A stretch of 64,000 nucleotides of DNA from positions 124,001-188,000 of the forward strand of contig CACMIH010000001.1 in NCBI GenBank assembly GCA_902613755.1, given 5' to 3'. This DNA comes from an uncultured Pelagibacteraceae bacterium (GTDB taxonomy: Bacteria > Pseudomonadota > Alphaproteobacteria > Pelagibacterales > Pelagibacteraceae). The translations under genes were made by a program, and so were the position numbers. The notes below the pieces were generated by a model. That model had not been told where the DNA came from. It made no database searches and saw only the letters and a program-made list of their open reading frames with translations. Below are positions 51,274 to 60,218 of the stretch, piece by piece (position 1 is the first letter of the stretch; every line of letters begins with the position of its first letter).

Positions 51274-53499
51274 ATGCTCAAAAAAATATTATTTTTAGGT
51301 TTCACTGTATCAATAGTAATGTTTTCAAATAATCTCTTTGCTGAAATCAATTCAGTTGTACCATTAAAGAAACCTGTTTTGAGTAAAGAAGAAATTCAAA
51401 AAAAAATATCTATAAATATTCTTAAACCTTTAAAGAAACCCTCAAAAACTAAAGAAATTAAAATCGAAGAAGTGATTGTTGAAAAAGAGTTGGTTTTAAA
51501 GGAAAAAAAATTAAGTTTTAAAATACCAAAGAAAAAGCCTACAGTAGCTGGTACTAGCACAGCTAAGAATATAAAAATTTCAAGATATTATAGCAAAAAA
51601 GACTTCGGGTTGGCTAAAAAAGCTATTTCAGAAATGCAGAAAAGTAAGTGGTCATCAGCGCTTAAAATTGCAAAAAAAGCAAAAGACAACTCAATTTATA
51701 ATTTTATACAATGGAGACATCTTTTAACCTCTGGTAACCAAGCATCCTTTTACGAATATCAAGTTTTTTTAAGTAAGAATTCGGATTATCCTAGAATAGA
51801 CAGAATTAGATATCTAGCTGAACACAAACTATCAACAGAAAGTGTTTCTCCTAAAAAAATAATAAATTGGTTTGGAGAAAAAGATCCATTAAGTGGTTAT
51901 GGAAAAATGATACTTGGAGAAAGTTATATTTTAATTGGAGACAAAAACACGGGTATCAAATTAATTAAAGAAGGCTGGATAACAGCTGATTTATCTAAAA
52001 ATGAACTAGGATATTTTAGAAAAAAATATAAAAAATATTTAAATACCGATGACTATATTAAACGAGCTGACTATTTGGCTTGGAACGGTGATCGTTGGGA
52101 TTTACAAAGATTAATTAGATATTTACCAAAAGATTATGAACTTTTATATAATGCAAGACATCTATTAATGAGCAAAGGTTATGGAGTTGACCAGGCTATA
52201 GCAAATGTACCTCAAAAATTTAAGAATGATGCTGGGTTAAACTATGATCGATTAAAATGGAGAAGAAAAAAAGGACGTGTAGATTCTTCAACAGAAATTT
52301 TATTGAAAATAAAAAATGATAAAGATTATTTAGTTAGACCTGATAAATGGTGGAAAGAAAGAGAAATTATCTCAAGAGCATTGCTTTATAAAAAGAAATA
52401 TGAAATTTCATATAAAATTTCAAGCAATCATGGAATGACCGAAGGATCTGAATATGCGGCTGCTGAGTGGATGAGTGGATGGATAGCATTAAGTTTTTTA
52501 AACGATCCTTTAACTGCTAAAAATCATTTTAAAAATTTTTATGAAAATGTTAGTTATCCAATAAGCTTATCTAGAGGTGCGTATTGGCTTGGAAGAGCAT
52601 ATGAAAAAATAGGCGAAAAAGAACAATCAAATAATTGGTACAGAGAAGCTACTAAATATTTAACTACGTATTATGGTCAACTAGCTTTTTTAAAATTAAA
52701 TCCAAATGGGAAATTTGAGTTAGATAAAGACATGGAAATTGATCCAAAATATAGAATTCAATTTTTTAATAAAGAGCTTGTTAAAATTTCTTATCTTCTA
52801 GACGAATTAAAGAAAGATAAATATACAAAACATATTTTAAGACATTTAGCTAATGATAATATATCAAAAGGTAGTGAAGTTTTAGCCGCAGAATTAGCCA
52901 CAAGTATAAATAGATATGACTTTGCTATTCAGGTTTCAAAAATTGCGTCTTACCAAAAAAGATTTCATAATAAATACAATTACCCAATAATTAGTACCCC
53001 TAAATATATTAATAAAAGAAAAATTCCAGAAAGCGCTTTGATCTTATCAATAATAAGACAAGAAAGTGAATTTGATTTAAAGGCCAATAGTCATGCTGGT
53101 GCAAAAGGTTTAATGCAACTGATGCCTTACACGGCAAAATTAGTTTCAAAGCAAGCTAAACTTCCATATTCAAAATCAAGATTAACTACTGATCCAGAAT
53201 ATAACATTAATTTAGGGTCTCATTATATAGCTGGATTAATTCTTCAATATGATGGTGCTTACCCTTTTGCAGTAGCAGCTTACAATGCTGGGCCAAATAG
53301 GGTTAAATATTGGAAAAAAATAAATAAGAACCCTCAAAAAAAACAGGTAGATTATGTTGATTGGGTAGAGTTAATAAAATTTAAAGAAACAAGAAACTAT
53401 GTTCAGAGGGTGATGGAAAATTACAATGTTTATAGGTATATATTAGAACAGAGGCCGGTAACAATGAAAAACTTTTTTAAAGATCAACCATTGTTTTAA
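51274..53499 (+). CDS. slt: Soluble lytic murein transglycosylase (Slt70-like)
   Basis: Periplasmic exo-type murein hydrolase. An N-terminal signal (about 1-23) precedes a Lys-rich, repetitive linker with PLKKP-type motifs (about 28-95), an alpha-superhelical region (about 100-560) and a C-terminal SLT domain with the catalytic Glu near residue 598 (LSIIRQESEFD), NSHAGAKGLMQLMP and FAVAAYNAGPNRV. The length of 741 residues is somewhat long owing to the linker. It diverges from dapA and leads into the second glycan cluster. Confidence 0.92.
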   Translation: MLKKILFLGFTVSIVMFSNNLFAEINSVVPLKKPVLSKEEIQKKISINILKPLKKPSKTKEIKIEEVIVEKELVLKEKKLSFKIPKKKPTVAGTSTAKNIKISRYYSKKDFGLAKKAISEMQKSKWSSALKIAKKAKDNSIYNFIQWRHLLTSGNQASFYEYQVFLSKNSDYPRIDRIRYLAEHKLSTESVSPKKIINWFGEKDPLSGYGKMILGESYILIGDKNTGIKLIKEGWITADLSKNELGYFRKKYKKYLNTDDYIKRADYLAWNGDRWDLQRLIRYLPKDYELLYNARHLLMSKGYGVDQAIANVPQKFKNDAGLNYDRLKWRRKKGRVDSSTEILLKIKNDKDYLVRPDKWWKEREIISRALLYKKKYEISYKISSNHGMTEGSEYAAAEWMSGWIALSFLNDPLTAKNHFKNFYENVSYPISLSRGAYWLGRAYEKIGEKEQSNNWYREATKYLTTYYGQLAFLKLNPNGKFELDKDMEIDPKYRIQFFNKELVKISYLLDELKKDKYTKHILRHLANDNISKGSEVLAAELATSINRYDFAIQVSKIASYQKRFHNKYNYPIISTPKYINKRKIPESALILSIIRQESEFDLKANSHAGAKGLMQLMPYTAKLVSKQAKLPYSKSRLTTDPEYNINLGSHYIAGLILQYDGAYPFAVAAYNAGPNRVKYWKKINKNPQKKQVDYVDWVELIKFKETRNYVQRVMENYNVYRYILEQRPVTMKNFFKDQPLF

Positions 53500-53540
53500 A
53501 TAAAAAAATGCAAATTATCCAAAGCTATTATCACTGCTTA

Positions 53541-53568
53541 TTGACAAAAATATATCTCTAATTATACC
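53541..53568 (+). promoter_or_regulatory. Candidate promoter of the second glycan cluster
   Basis: A consensus TTGACA (53541-53546), 16-base spacer and TATACC (53563-53568) stand directly before the ATG at 53574. The predicted start of transcription would fall at or beside the ATG, suggesting a leaderless message; AAGGA touches the ATG without normal spacing. Confidence 0.4.
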
Positions 53569-53573
53569 AAGGA

Positions 53574-53978
53574 ATGGAAAAAATATTTTCAAAAATTAAC
53601 AAAAATAAACTTTTGCACATAATTTCAAATAAACTTGATCAAAATGAAAAAAGAGTTGATCTTACCGATGTAAATTTACCACTACAAGTAAGTAGAATAA
53701 ATTTAAAAGAAGCTAAAGTAAGACCACACAATCATAATCTAAAAGAAATTTTAAAAGAGAAAATAAAACCTAATGAATGTTGGATTGTTTTAAATGGTGA
53801 AATAGAAGTATCTCTTTTCGATGAAAACAAAAATAATATAAAAAATGCCATACTTAGTAAAGGTTCTATATTAATTACTATAGATGGTGGTCACTCAATT
53901 AATAAATCATCACAAGATTCCGAATTGGTTGAGATAAAGTTAGGACCATATAAAGGCGGTGATCTGAATTACTATTAA
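53574..53978 (+). CDS. Cupin-fold protein, probable sugar-modification role
   Basis: A 134-residue protein with a single cupin-like barrel: VRPHNHN supplies a His pair, WIVLNGEIEVSLFDE and GSILITIDGGHSI form the two cupin motifs, and KLGPYKGG ends the fold. I recognise no precise family; WxcM/FdtA-like and other polysaccharide cupins are the nearest. It lies 6 bases before the C-methyltransferase gene. It may hold or isomerise a keto-sugar nucleotide. Function inferred only from context. Confidence 0.6.
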   Translation: MEKIFSKINKNKLLHIISNKLDQNEKRVDLTDVNLPLQVSRINLKEAKVRPHNHNLKEILKEKIKPNECWIVLNGEIEVSLFDENKNNIKNAILSKGSILITIDGGHSINKSSQDSELVEIKLGPYKGGDLNYY

Positions 53979-53984
53979 AATTTT

Positions 53985-55202
53985 ATGTTTAGAAAAAAAT
54001 GTTTAATATGTGAGGGATCAAATTTAAACGAAATTATTAATCTAGGTATGCATCCTTTAGCAGATACTTTTATTGAAAAAACAAAGCTTCACTTATCAGA
54101 AAAGGTTTACCCTCTTGTGGTTCAATTATGTGAAGATTGTGGAAACACACAATTAAAATGTACTACAACGCCTGAAGAACGCTATCAAGAAAATGAATAT
54201 TCATACACATCATCAAATTCGAACTATTCAAAAAATTATTGGAATAAATATGCACTAGATGTGATTAAACTTTTTCCAAAAAAAAATAAACTTAAGATAT
54301 TAGAAATAGGTTCAAATGATGGTTATTTATTAAATGAACTAAAAAAATTAGGTCATGAAGTGATTGGAATAGATGCTTCACCTACTATTGCTGAAATTGC
54401 TAACAAAAAAGGCATTTTAACCAAAATAGGGATATTCGAAGAAAACTTTTCAAAAAATATTTTAAATAATCATGGTCAGTTTGATTTAATTATAGCCAAC
54501 AATGTATTTAATCATTCTGATAATCCAAAAAGTTTTTTTAATGGTGTCAAAAAATTACTTGAAGATGAAGGTATGTTTGTATTTGAAAGTCCTTATTGGC
54601 TAGATTCTATCACTTCAGGAAAATTTGATCAAATTTATCATGAACATGTTACTTATATATCAGTAAAACCAATTAAAAAACTTGCCTCTTTTTTTGATCT
54701 ACAAATTAATGATGTATTTATGAGTGATTATCATGGTGGCTCATTAAGAATTATTGTTTCTAAAAAAAAGAATATAGAAAATTTTGAAAAAATTGAAAAT
54801 ATAATTAAAAAAGAAGAGAAGTTAGAATTATATTCAGAAATATTTTATAATTCCTTTATGTTAAAATTAAATAAAAAAAGAAATATTTTTATGGAAAAAA
54901 TATATAAATCTTTAATTAACGCAAGCCCACTTGTTTGTATAGGGGCAGCAGCGAAAGGAAATACATTTCTAAATTTTTATGGTTTAGATAATAAACTTGT
55001 AGATTATGTAACTGACAATTCTGAGCATAAAATTGGAAAATATACACCTTTAACACGTATTCCAATTACTACTGATGAAATTGTTAAAAAACTTAATAAA
55101 CCAAATATAATATTTACGGCTTGGAATGTGTCTGAAAATTTAAAAAAAATTATACATAAAATTAACCCTAACTATGTGGAGCAAAACCCTTATGAAAATT
55201 AA
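53985..55202 (+). CDS. SAM-dependent sugar C-methyltransferase (TylC3/NovU type)
   Basis: Three-part methyltransferase of the family that C-methylates keto-deoxysugar nucleotides. The N-terminal zinc part has CLICEGS and LCEDCGNTQ (two Cys pairs) with NLGMHPLADTFI. The middle SAM domain has ILEIGSNDGYLLNELKKLG and DLIIANNVFNHSDNP. The C-terminal part has CIGAAAKGNTFLNFYG and VTDNSEHKIGKY. The length of 405 residues is typical. It predicts a branched-chain sugar in the surface glycan. Its end overlaps the next cupin gene. Confidence 0.87.
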   Translation: MFRKKCLICEGSNLNEIINLGMHPLADTFIEKTKLHLSEKVYPLVVQLCEDCGNTQLKCTTTPEERYQENEYSYTSSNSNYSKNYWNKYALDVIKLFPKKNKLKILEIGSNDGYLLNELKKLGHEVIGIDASPTIAEIANKKGILTKIGIFEENFSKNILNNHGQFDLIIANNVFNHSDNPKSFFNGVKKLLEDEGMFVFESPYWLDSITSGKFDQIYHEHVTYISVKPIKKLASFFDLQINDVFMSDYHGGSLRIIVSKKKNIENFEKIENIIKKEEKLELYSEIFYNSFMLKLNKKRNIFMEKIYKSLINASPLVCIGAAAKGNTFLNFYGLDNKLVDYVTDNSEHKIGKYTPLTRIPITTDEIVKKLNKPNIIFTAWNVSENLKKIIHKINPNYVEQNPYEN

Positions 55203-55581
55203 AAAAATAGAAACAGCTTTTAGTGATGAAAGAGGAAGCATTGCTGATATTTTTTATAAAGCTAATATAGAACATGTAGCTATAATAAAAACTTTAGATA
55301 AAGGCAGAATAATTAGAGGAAATCATTACCATAAATTAACAACTCAGCATATATTTATGACTAAAGGGTCTTTAAGATATTGGTACAGAGAACAAGATGA
55401 AAAAGCACCCGTTAAGGTAGTGGATGTTCCTCAAGGATATATGGTTACTACTGAACCATTGGAAATACATGCTTTGGAATGTTTAGAGGAAAGTGAATTT
55501 ATAGTTTTCTCAACAGGTCTTAGAGGTGGTGATGATTATGAGTCTGATACTTATAGAGATTTTGAGCCTATACTAAAATAA
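55192..55581 (+). CDS. WxcM/FdtA-like cupin, sugar-nucleotide isomerase/epimerase candidate
   Basis: About 129 residues with a cupin barrel: FSDERGSIADIFY, RGNHYHKLTTQHIFMTKG with paired histidines, and LEIHALECLEESEFIVFS. This resembles the dTDP-sugar 3,4-ketoisomerase/RmlC-like cupins of glycan loci. I chose the ATG at 55192, overlapping the methyltransferase stop, over an earlier one at 55174. With the C-methyltransferase and the first cupin it likely forms one operon for a modified deoxysugar. The exact reaction is not decided by sequence. Confidence 0.68.
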   Translation: MKIKKIETAFSDERGSIADIFYKANIEHVAIIKTLDKGRIIRGNHYHKLTTQHIFMTKGSLRYWYREQDEKAPVKVVDVPQGYMVTTEPLEIHALECLEESEFIVFSTGLRGGDDYESDTYRDFEPILK

Positions 55582-55588
55582 TAATTTA

Positions 55589-56563
55589 TTAATCTTTATA
55601 TTTTTCCAAAAAGTATTCAAGCATTTCATCAACTAGTTCTTCGAAAGAATACTTTGGTTTCCATCCTAATATTTTTTTTGATTTAGAGCAATCTCCACAT
55701 AAATAGGATAATTCATCAGGACGAACATATTTTGGGTTTATCTTAACATGATCTTCATAGTTTAGATTTAGTTTAGAAAAAACTATTTTACACAAATCTC
55801 TTATAGATTTTGTTTCTCCAGTTGATATAACAAAGTCATCTGGTTCTGTGTGATTTAGAATCAATCTCATTGCTCTAACATAATCTTTTGAATGACCCCA
55901 ATCTCTTTTTGAGTCTAAATTTCCAAGCTCTAATGTATTTATTTTACCTTTAGAAATCAAAACAGCATTCTTAATAATTTTTGTAGTTACAAAATTTGCT
56001 CCTCTTCTTGGTGACTCATGATTAAATAAAATACCATTTGATGCAAATAACTTAAACGCTTTTCTATAATTTCTAATTAGACTGTATGAAAATAATTTAG
56101 CGCAACCATAAGGACTAACAGGATGCATTGGTGTTGTTTCTCTTTGCATATTATCAGCATCTCTAGAGTTACCAAACATCTCTGATGAACTAGCTTGGTA
56201 AATTTTTGCATTTGGTGCATTAATTTTAACTGATTCTAATAGATTCAATACACCTAGGGCATTTGTTTGGACTGTAAATTGAGGAACATCAAAACTTATT
56301 CTTACATGACTTTGTGCAGCTAAATTATATATTTCATCAGGATTAACTCTTTTTAATAATTTATCTATTGAACTTTGATCAAGCATATCACCATATGTTA
56401 AATCAACATTATTCATTAAATTTTCAATTCGAGTTTGTTGATGTTCGGTAACAGAGTTTCTTCTTGCAAATCCATAAACTTCATAGCCCAAATCTAAAAG
56501 ATGTTCTGTTAGATAGGAACCATCTTGACCAGTTATACCTGTAATGAATGCCTTCTTACCCAT
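55589..56563 (-). CDS. gmd: GDP-mannose 4,6-dehydratase
   Basis: Makes GDP-4-keto-6-deoxymannose, precursor of GDP-fucose, -rhamnose or -perosamine. Extended SDR: ITGITGQDGSYLTEHLLDLG, YNLAAQSHVRISFDVP, SSSEMFG with catalytic Ser/Glu, SPYGCAKLFSYSL (Tyr-x3-Lys), and FNHESPRRGANFVT. At 324 residues it is slightly short. It follows the epimerase gene with an 8-base overlap and is transcribed toward the cupin genes, converging on them. Confidence 0.93.
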   Translation of the reverse strand: MGKKAFITGITGQDGSYLTEHLLDLGYEVYGFARRNSVTEHQQTRIENLMNNVDLTYGDMLDQSSIDKLLKRVNPDEIYNLAAQSHVRISFDVPQFTVQTNALGVLNLLESVKINAPNAKIYQASSSEMFGNSRDADNMQRETTPMHPVSPYGCAKLFSYSLIRNYRKAFKLFASNGILFNHESPRRGANFVTTKIIKNAVLISKGKINTLELGNLDSKRDWGHSKDYVRAMRLILNHTEPDDFVISTGETKSIRDLCKIVFSKLNLNYEDHVKINPKYVRPDELSYLCGDCSKSKKILGWKPKYSFEELVDEMLEYFLEKYKD

Positions 56564-57467
56564 TAATTTTCATATCATTTACTGTTTCAGCTAAAGCTTT
56601 GTTAATATCCACTAGTTTAAATTTTTTAGGCCAACCAGATGAACGTATAGCTTTATTTACGTTCATTCCTCTCTTTACATCTTTGTCATTTTTTTTTGAT
56701 TTTTTAAAAATAATTTTTCCAGAGAAATTCATAATTTTTTTTAATTTAATAATTATCTGTCTTATATCAATTAAACGGCCGGTTCCAATATTTAGTAAAG
56801 ATTCTTTAGTATCTTTATGTAAATAAATTGCTTTTATTTGGTCATCAATATAAATAAAATCTCTGCTTTCTCTGCCACTACCATTTATTTCTAATTTGGA
56901 TGGGTTTTTATTTATTCTTCTAATAATAGTAGGAATGAAATGATCTGATTTATCACCTGGACCAAAAACAGTGCCAAGTATTAAAGTTGAAGATTTTAAT
57001 TTAAAATTATTATAAGCAGATTCAAGTAGCAAACTTACTATTTTTTTTGAGTAAGCATAATGTTTAGCATATTCTATAAGTTTGCCATGCCAATAATTTT
57101 CCTCTCGTTGATAAATTTGGCCAATGGGATAAGCCCAAATTGAACTTACAAAAATAAACTTTGACTTTGGTAAATATTTTTTCCATGACATAATAGTATT
57201 CAAATGTATTTGCATATTTGCGTGAGTTTGAAAAAAACTATTTTGAAATGCCCAGTTTTTGTTACCTGAAACATCTGCTAAATGAAAAACATAATCCACT
57301 TTAATTTTTATTTTTTTAAAAAAATTCATCGTTTGACTTGAACTTAATAAATCTATTTTTTTTGGTAATTCTATAATTTTAGATTTTGGTTCAACTTTTT
57401 TTAAATATTTGCATAAATTTCTCCCTATAAATCCTCTACAGCCAGTAACTAAATAAACTTTTTTCAT
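56556..57467 (-). CDS. NAD(P)-dependent sugar epimerase/reductase
   Basis: Extended short-chain dehydrogenase of 303 residues. Nucleotide motif TGCRGFIGRNL; VSSIWAYPIG carries the Ser and YAYSKKIVSLL the Tyr-x3-Lys pair; LGTVFGPGDKSDHFIP and SRDFIYIDDQIKAI are usual. Its coupling to gmd suggests it acts on GDP-4-keto-6-deoxymannose (as an Rmd- or Fcl-like enzyme), but it lacks clear Fcl hallmarks, so I leave the product open. It is the middle gene of the fucosyltransferase-epimerase-gmd run. Confidence 0.8.
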   Translation of the reverse strand: MKKVYLVTGCRGFIGRNLCKYLKKVEPKSKIIELPKKIDLLSSSQTMNFFKKIKIKVDYVFHLADVSGNKNWAFQNSFFQTHANMQIHLNTIMSWKKYLPKSKFIFVSSIWAYPIGQIYQREENYWHGKLIEYAKHYAYSKKIVSLLLESAYNNFKLKSSTLILGTVFGPGDKSDHFIPTIIRRINKNPSKLEINGSGRESRDFIYIDDQIKAIYLHKDTKESLLNIGTGRLIDIRQIIIKLKKIMNFSGKIIFKKSKKNDKDVKRGMNVNKAIRSSGWPKKFKLVDINKALAETVNDMKING

Positions 57468-57494
57468 ATCTAAAAAAAATTAAACACAATAAAT

Positions 57495-58406
57495 TTAAAC
57501 CGGAACATAATTTCTTGCTTTTACTCCTGTACTAATTACTCTCCAGTTTTTGGGATAAATATTAATTTGTTTAATATCAATTTTGTCCCACCACAGATCT
57601 GGACAAACTATAATTGACTCTGTTTTTATATTTTGAAGTTTTTGAGCGGCCCACCAACTAAAAGTACTATTAGGCATTATTAAATGATCACAGTTATACA
57701 TTTCTTTAAAGTCTTCTACAGCATCATTGTGATCACCTATAAAATATCTTACTTTAGCATTATCTAAATTCAAATTATTTTTAGGCCACTCTTTTTCTTG
57801 GCAAAAAACTAAAAATTCGACATCCTGTGAAGTTAGATTTTTTTCCTTATATATCTCTTCTATTGATTTAGCATAATAATTTTTATCACATATGTCGCAA
57901 TCAGAGTCTTTTAAATCTGCCTTTCGAACATGAATACCTATTTTTACTTTATTATTTCCTATGTCTAAACTTTTAGGATTTTTTTTTTCTATAAACTTAG
58001 ACAAAAATTCTCTCATATATTCTTCCACATGAGATAGATTGTTTGGGTACCCATTAAGAAAGTAATTTTTAGCTTTAGGAAAAGGTTTAAACTCAAATGG
58101 ATTTTTTATATCTATACGTTTATAGCTAAACTTCCCTAGTGTGATTATATCTAAAAATTTAAAATAAAATCTGAAAAATCTGGAAATCCAAATATTTTTG
58201 ATTATTAAGCAATCGCTTGTATCAATTACTTTATCTAATTTAAATAAATTACCTGGCATATCAGGGTGACCAGGAATAGTTTTGTTCAAATCAAAAAAAC
58301 AAATATCAAGAATTATTTTAGAATTTGTTTTTTTAGCTAATTCATAAGCTGCAGCAAACTGAAACAACTGACTACCTATGCCACCATTTATTACCACAAT
58401 TACCAT
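57495..58406 (-). CDS. Glycosyltransferase family 11 (alpha-1,2-fucosyltransferase-like)
   Basis: GT11 enzyme of 303 residues transferring a GDP-deoxyhexose, usually fucose. N-terminal INGGIGSQLFQFAAAYELAK, IGIHVRKADL (the HxRxxD-type donor site), and LIMPNSTFSWWAA are the three family motifs. The His-x-Arg is kept. Cotranscription with gmd and an epimerase supplies the expected GDP-sugar. It is the first gene of the minus-strand group, 123 bases from tRNA-Ser, which reads in the same direction. Confidence 0.88.
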   Translation of the reverse strand: MVIVVINGGIGSQLFQFAAAYELAKKTNSKIILDICFFDLNKTIPGHPDMPGNLFKLDKVIDTSDCLIIKNIWISRFFRFYFKFLDIITLGKFSYKRIDIKNPFEFKPFPKAKNYFLNGYPNNLSHVEEYMREFLSKFIEKKNPKSLDIGNNKVKIGIHVRKADLKDSDCDICDKNYYAKSIEEIYKEKNLTSQDVEFLVFCQEKEWPKNNLNLDNAKVRYFIGDHNDAVEDFKEMYNCDHLIMPNSTFSWWAAQKLQNIKTESIIVCPDLWWDKIDIKQINIYPKNWRVISTGVKARNYVPV

Positions 58407-58529
58407 AAATTTTTATTTTTTAGATTGATTTAAGTAGTTAATTTAAGTCAAGGATATAATGTAAATACATTGCTTTTTCAATTATTTTAAAAATATAAAA
58501 AACTGAAAATTAGGTTAATAAAATATCTA

Positions 58530-58621
58530 TGGCGGAAGAGGAGGGATTCGAACCCTCGGTACAAGTTTCCTCGCACGGTCATTTAGCAAACGACTGGTTT
58601 CAGCCTCTCACCCACTCTTCC
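58530..58621 (-). tRNA. tRNA-Ser (anticodon GCT)
   Basis: A 92-base class II tRNA with a long variable arm. The acceptor GGAAGAG/CTCTTCC, discriminator G and an encoded CCA are present. The anticodon stem GTCGT/ATGAC holds loop TTGCTAA with GCT (58585-58587 on the complementary strand). The T arm reads GAGGGTTCGAATCCCTC. It divides the glycan cluster from soxB. Confidence 0.96.
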
Positions 58622-58633
58622 GTATGACATTGT

Positions 58634-58661
58634 GTATTAAGCGATTGTATTGAAAATTCAA
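58634..58661 (-). promoter_or_regulatory. Candidate promoter of tRNA-Ser
   Basis: On the minus strand TTGAAT (58656-58661), a 16-base spacer and TAATAC (58634-58639) end 12 bases before the mature 5' end of the tRNA, a suitable distance for initiation near 58627. Confidence 0.45.
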
Positions 58662-58688
58662 TATATATAAAGTAATTATTCAAATATT

Positions 58689-59942
58689 ATGAGAAATAAG
58701 TACTCAGTATTTTCGTTAATTAAAAATGCTCTTTCATATCATGAAAATTGGCAAAGAGTATGGAAAGACCCTACTCCTAAAAAAGAGTACGATGCAGTTA
58801 TTGTTGGTGGTGGTGGCCATGGATTAGCAACAGCTTACTATTTAGCAAAAAAACACAATATGAATAATATTGCTGTAGTCGAGAAAGGTTGGATTGGAGG
58901 AGGAAATACTGGACGGAATACTACAATTATTAGATCAAATTATTTATGGGACGCCAGTGCAGGATTATATGATCATGCATTAAAAATTTGGGAAGGTTTA
59001 TCTCAAGAATTAAACTACAATGTAATGTTTAGTCAAAGAGGTGTAATGAACCTAGCACATAATTTACAAGATGTTAGAGATTTAAAAAGACGAACACATG
59101 CAAATAGACTAAATGGAATTGATGCAGTCTACTTAAGCACTGAAGAAGTTAAAAAATTTTGTCCAATTATAAACACATCACCAGATATTAGATACCCTGT
59201 TTTAGGAGGAACTTTACAACGAAGAGCTGGTACAGCAAGACATGATGCTGTTGCCTGGGGATATGCTAGAGGAGCCGATGCAATGGGTGTTGATATTATT
59301 CAAAATTGTGAAGTTAAAGGAATAAAAAGAAATGGAGATAGTGTTGAAGGAATAGAAACAACAAAAGGATTTATAAAGACTAAGAAAGTTGGTGTAGTTG
59401 CAGCTGGTCATTCAAGTGTGATAGCTAATATGGCAGGCTTAAGACTTCCACTTGAAAGTAAACCTTTGCAAGCCTTAGTTTCTGAGCCTGTAAAACCAAT
59501 TATTGATACAGTTGTAATGTCTAATGCTGTACATGCTTATGTAAGCCAATCTGACAAAGGAGAATTGGTCATTGGTGCTGGAACAGATGATTATGTTTCT
59601 TATACTCAAAAAGGTAGTCATCAAATAGTTGAAGGAACGTTGAATGCTATTTTAGAATTATATCCAATTTTCAGTAGAATGAGAATGTTAAGACAATGGG
59701 GAGGAATAGTAGATATTTGTCCTGACGCTAGTCCAATTTTAAGTAAAACTTCAATTAAAGGACTATACTTTAATTGTGGTTGGGGTACGGGAGGATTTAA
59801 AGCAACTCCTGGATCTGGAGATTTGTTTGCACATACTATTGCAAATGATGAACCACACAAACTTAATGCTGCATTTAATTTAAATAGATTTGTAAGCGGA
59901 GACCTTGTTGATGAACATGGGGCTGCAGCGGTTGCTCATTAA
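58689..59942 (+). CDS. soxB: Sarcosine oxidase beta subunit
   Basis: FAD-binding catalytic subunit of heterotetrameric sarcosine oxidase, which oxidatively demethylates sarcosine to glycine. The dinucleotide motif is [19 protein letters not shown] (about 37-55); [12 protein letters not shown] follows. His185 in [14 protein letters not shown] matches the residue that carries covalent FMN in this family. [14 protein letters not shown] near the C-terminus is typical. The length of 417 is normal. The soxD start overlaps its stop by one base. Confidence 0.95.
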   Translation: MRNKYSVFSLIKNALSYHENWQRVWKDPTPKKEYDAVIVGGGGHGLATAYYLAKKHNMNNIAVVEKGWIGGGNTGRNTTIIRSNYLWDASAGLYDHALKIWEGLSQELNYNVMFSQRGVMNLAHNLQDVRDLKRRTHANRLNGIDAVYLSTEEVKKFCPIINTSPDIRYPVLGGTLQRRAGTARHDAVAWGYARGADAMGVDIIQNCEVKGIKRNGDSVEGIETTKGFIKTKKVGVVAAGHSSVIANMAGLRLPLESKPLQALVSEPVKPIIDTVVMSNAVHAYVSQSDKGELVIGAGTDDYVSYTQKGSHQIVEGTLNAILELYPIFSRMRMLRQWGGIVDICPDASPILSKTSIKGLYFNCGWGTGGFKATPGSGDLFAHTIANDEPHKLNAAFNLNRFVSGDLVDEHGAAAVAH

Positions 59943-60217
59943 TGTTTTTAATAAACTGTCCATACTGTGGAGAACGAGATCAGCAAGAATTTAAGGCTGG
60001 AGGTGAAGCTCATATCGAGAGACCTAAGCAACCAACAGAATTAAGTGATGATGAGTGGGCAGAATATTTATTTATGAGAAAAAATATTAAAGGTGTTCAA
60101 TTTGAAAGATGGAACCATGCACATGGTTGTCGTAAATGGTTTAATATGGTTAGAGATACTTCTAACGATGAAATAAAGGCAATTTATAAAATGGGTGAAA
60201 AACCACCTTCTCAATAA
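59942..60217 (+). CDS. soxD: Sarcosine oxidase delta subunit
   Basis: Small zinc-binding subunit of the heterotetramer. CPYCGERDQQEFKAGGEAH (Cys6, Cys9, and a His) and HAHGCRKWFNMVRDT supply the metal site, and WAEYLFMRKN is conserved. The length of 91 residues is typical. It lies between soxB (1-base overlap) and soxA (1-base gap), the standard soxBDAG order. Confidence 0.95.
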   Translation: MFLINCPYCGERDQQEFKAGGEAHIERPKQPTELSDDEWAEYLFMRKNIKGVQFERWNHAHGCRKWFNMVRDTSNDEIKAIYKMGEKPPSQ

Positions 60218-60218
60218 A

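Noticed and set aside
58407-58529. Promoter for the fucosyltransferase group (TTGACT on the minus strand near 58445)
   Set aside because: A -35-like hexamer is present but no acceptable -10 hexamer at 16-18 bases, so I do not list it.
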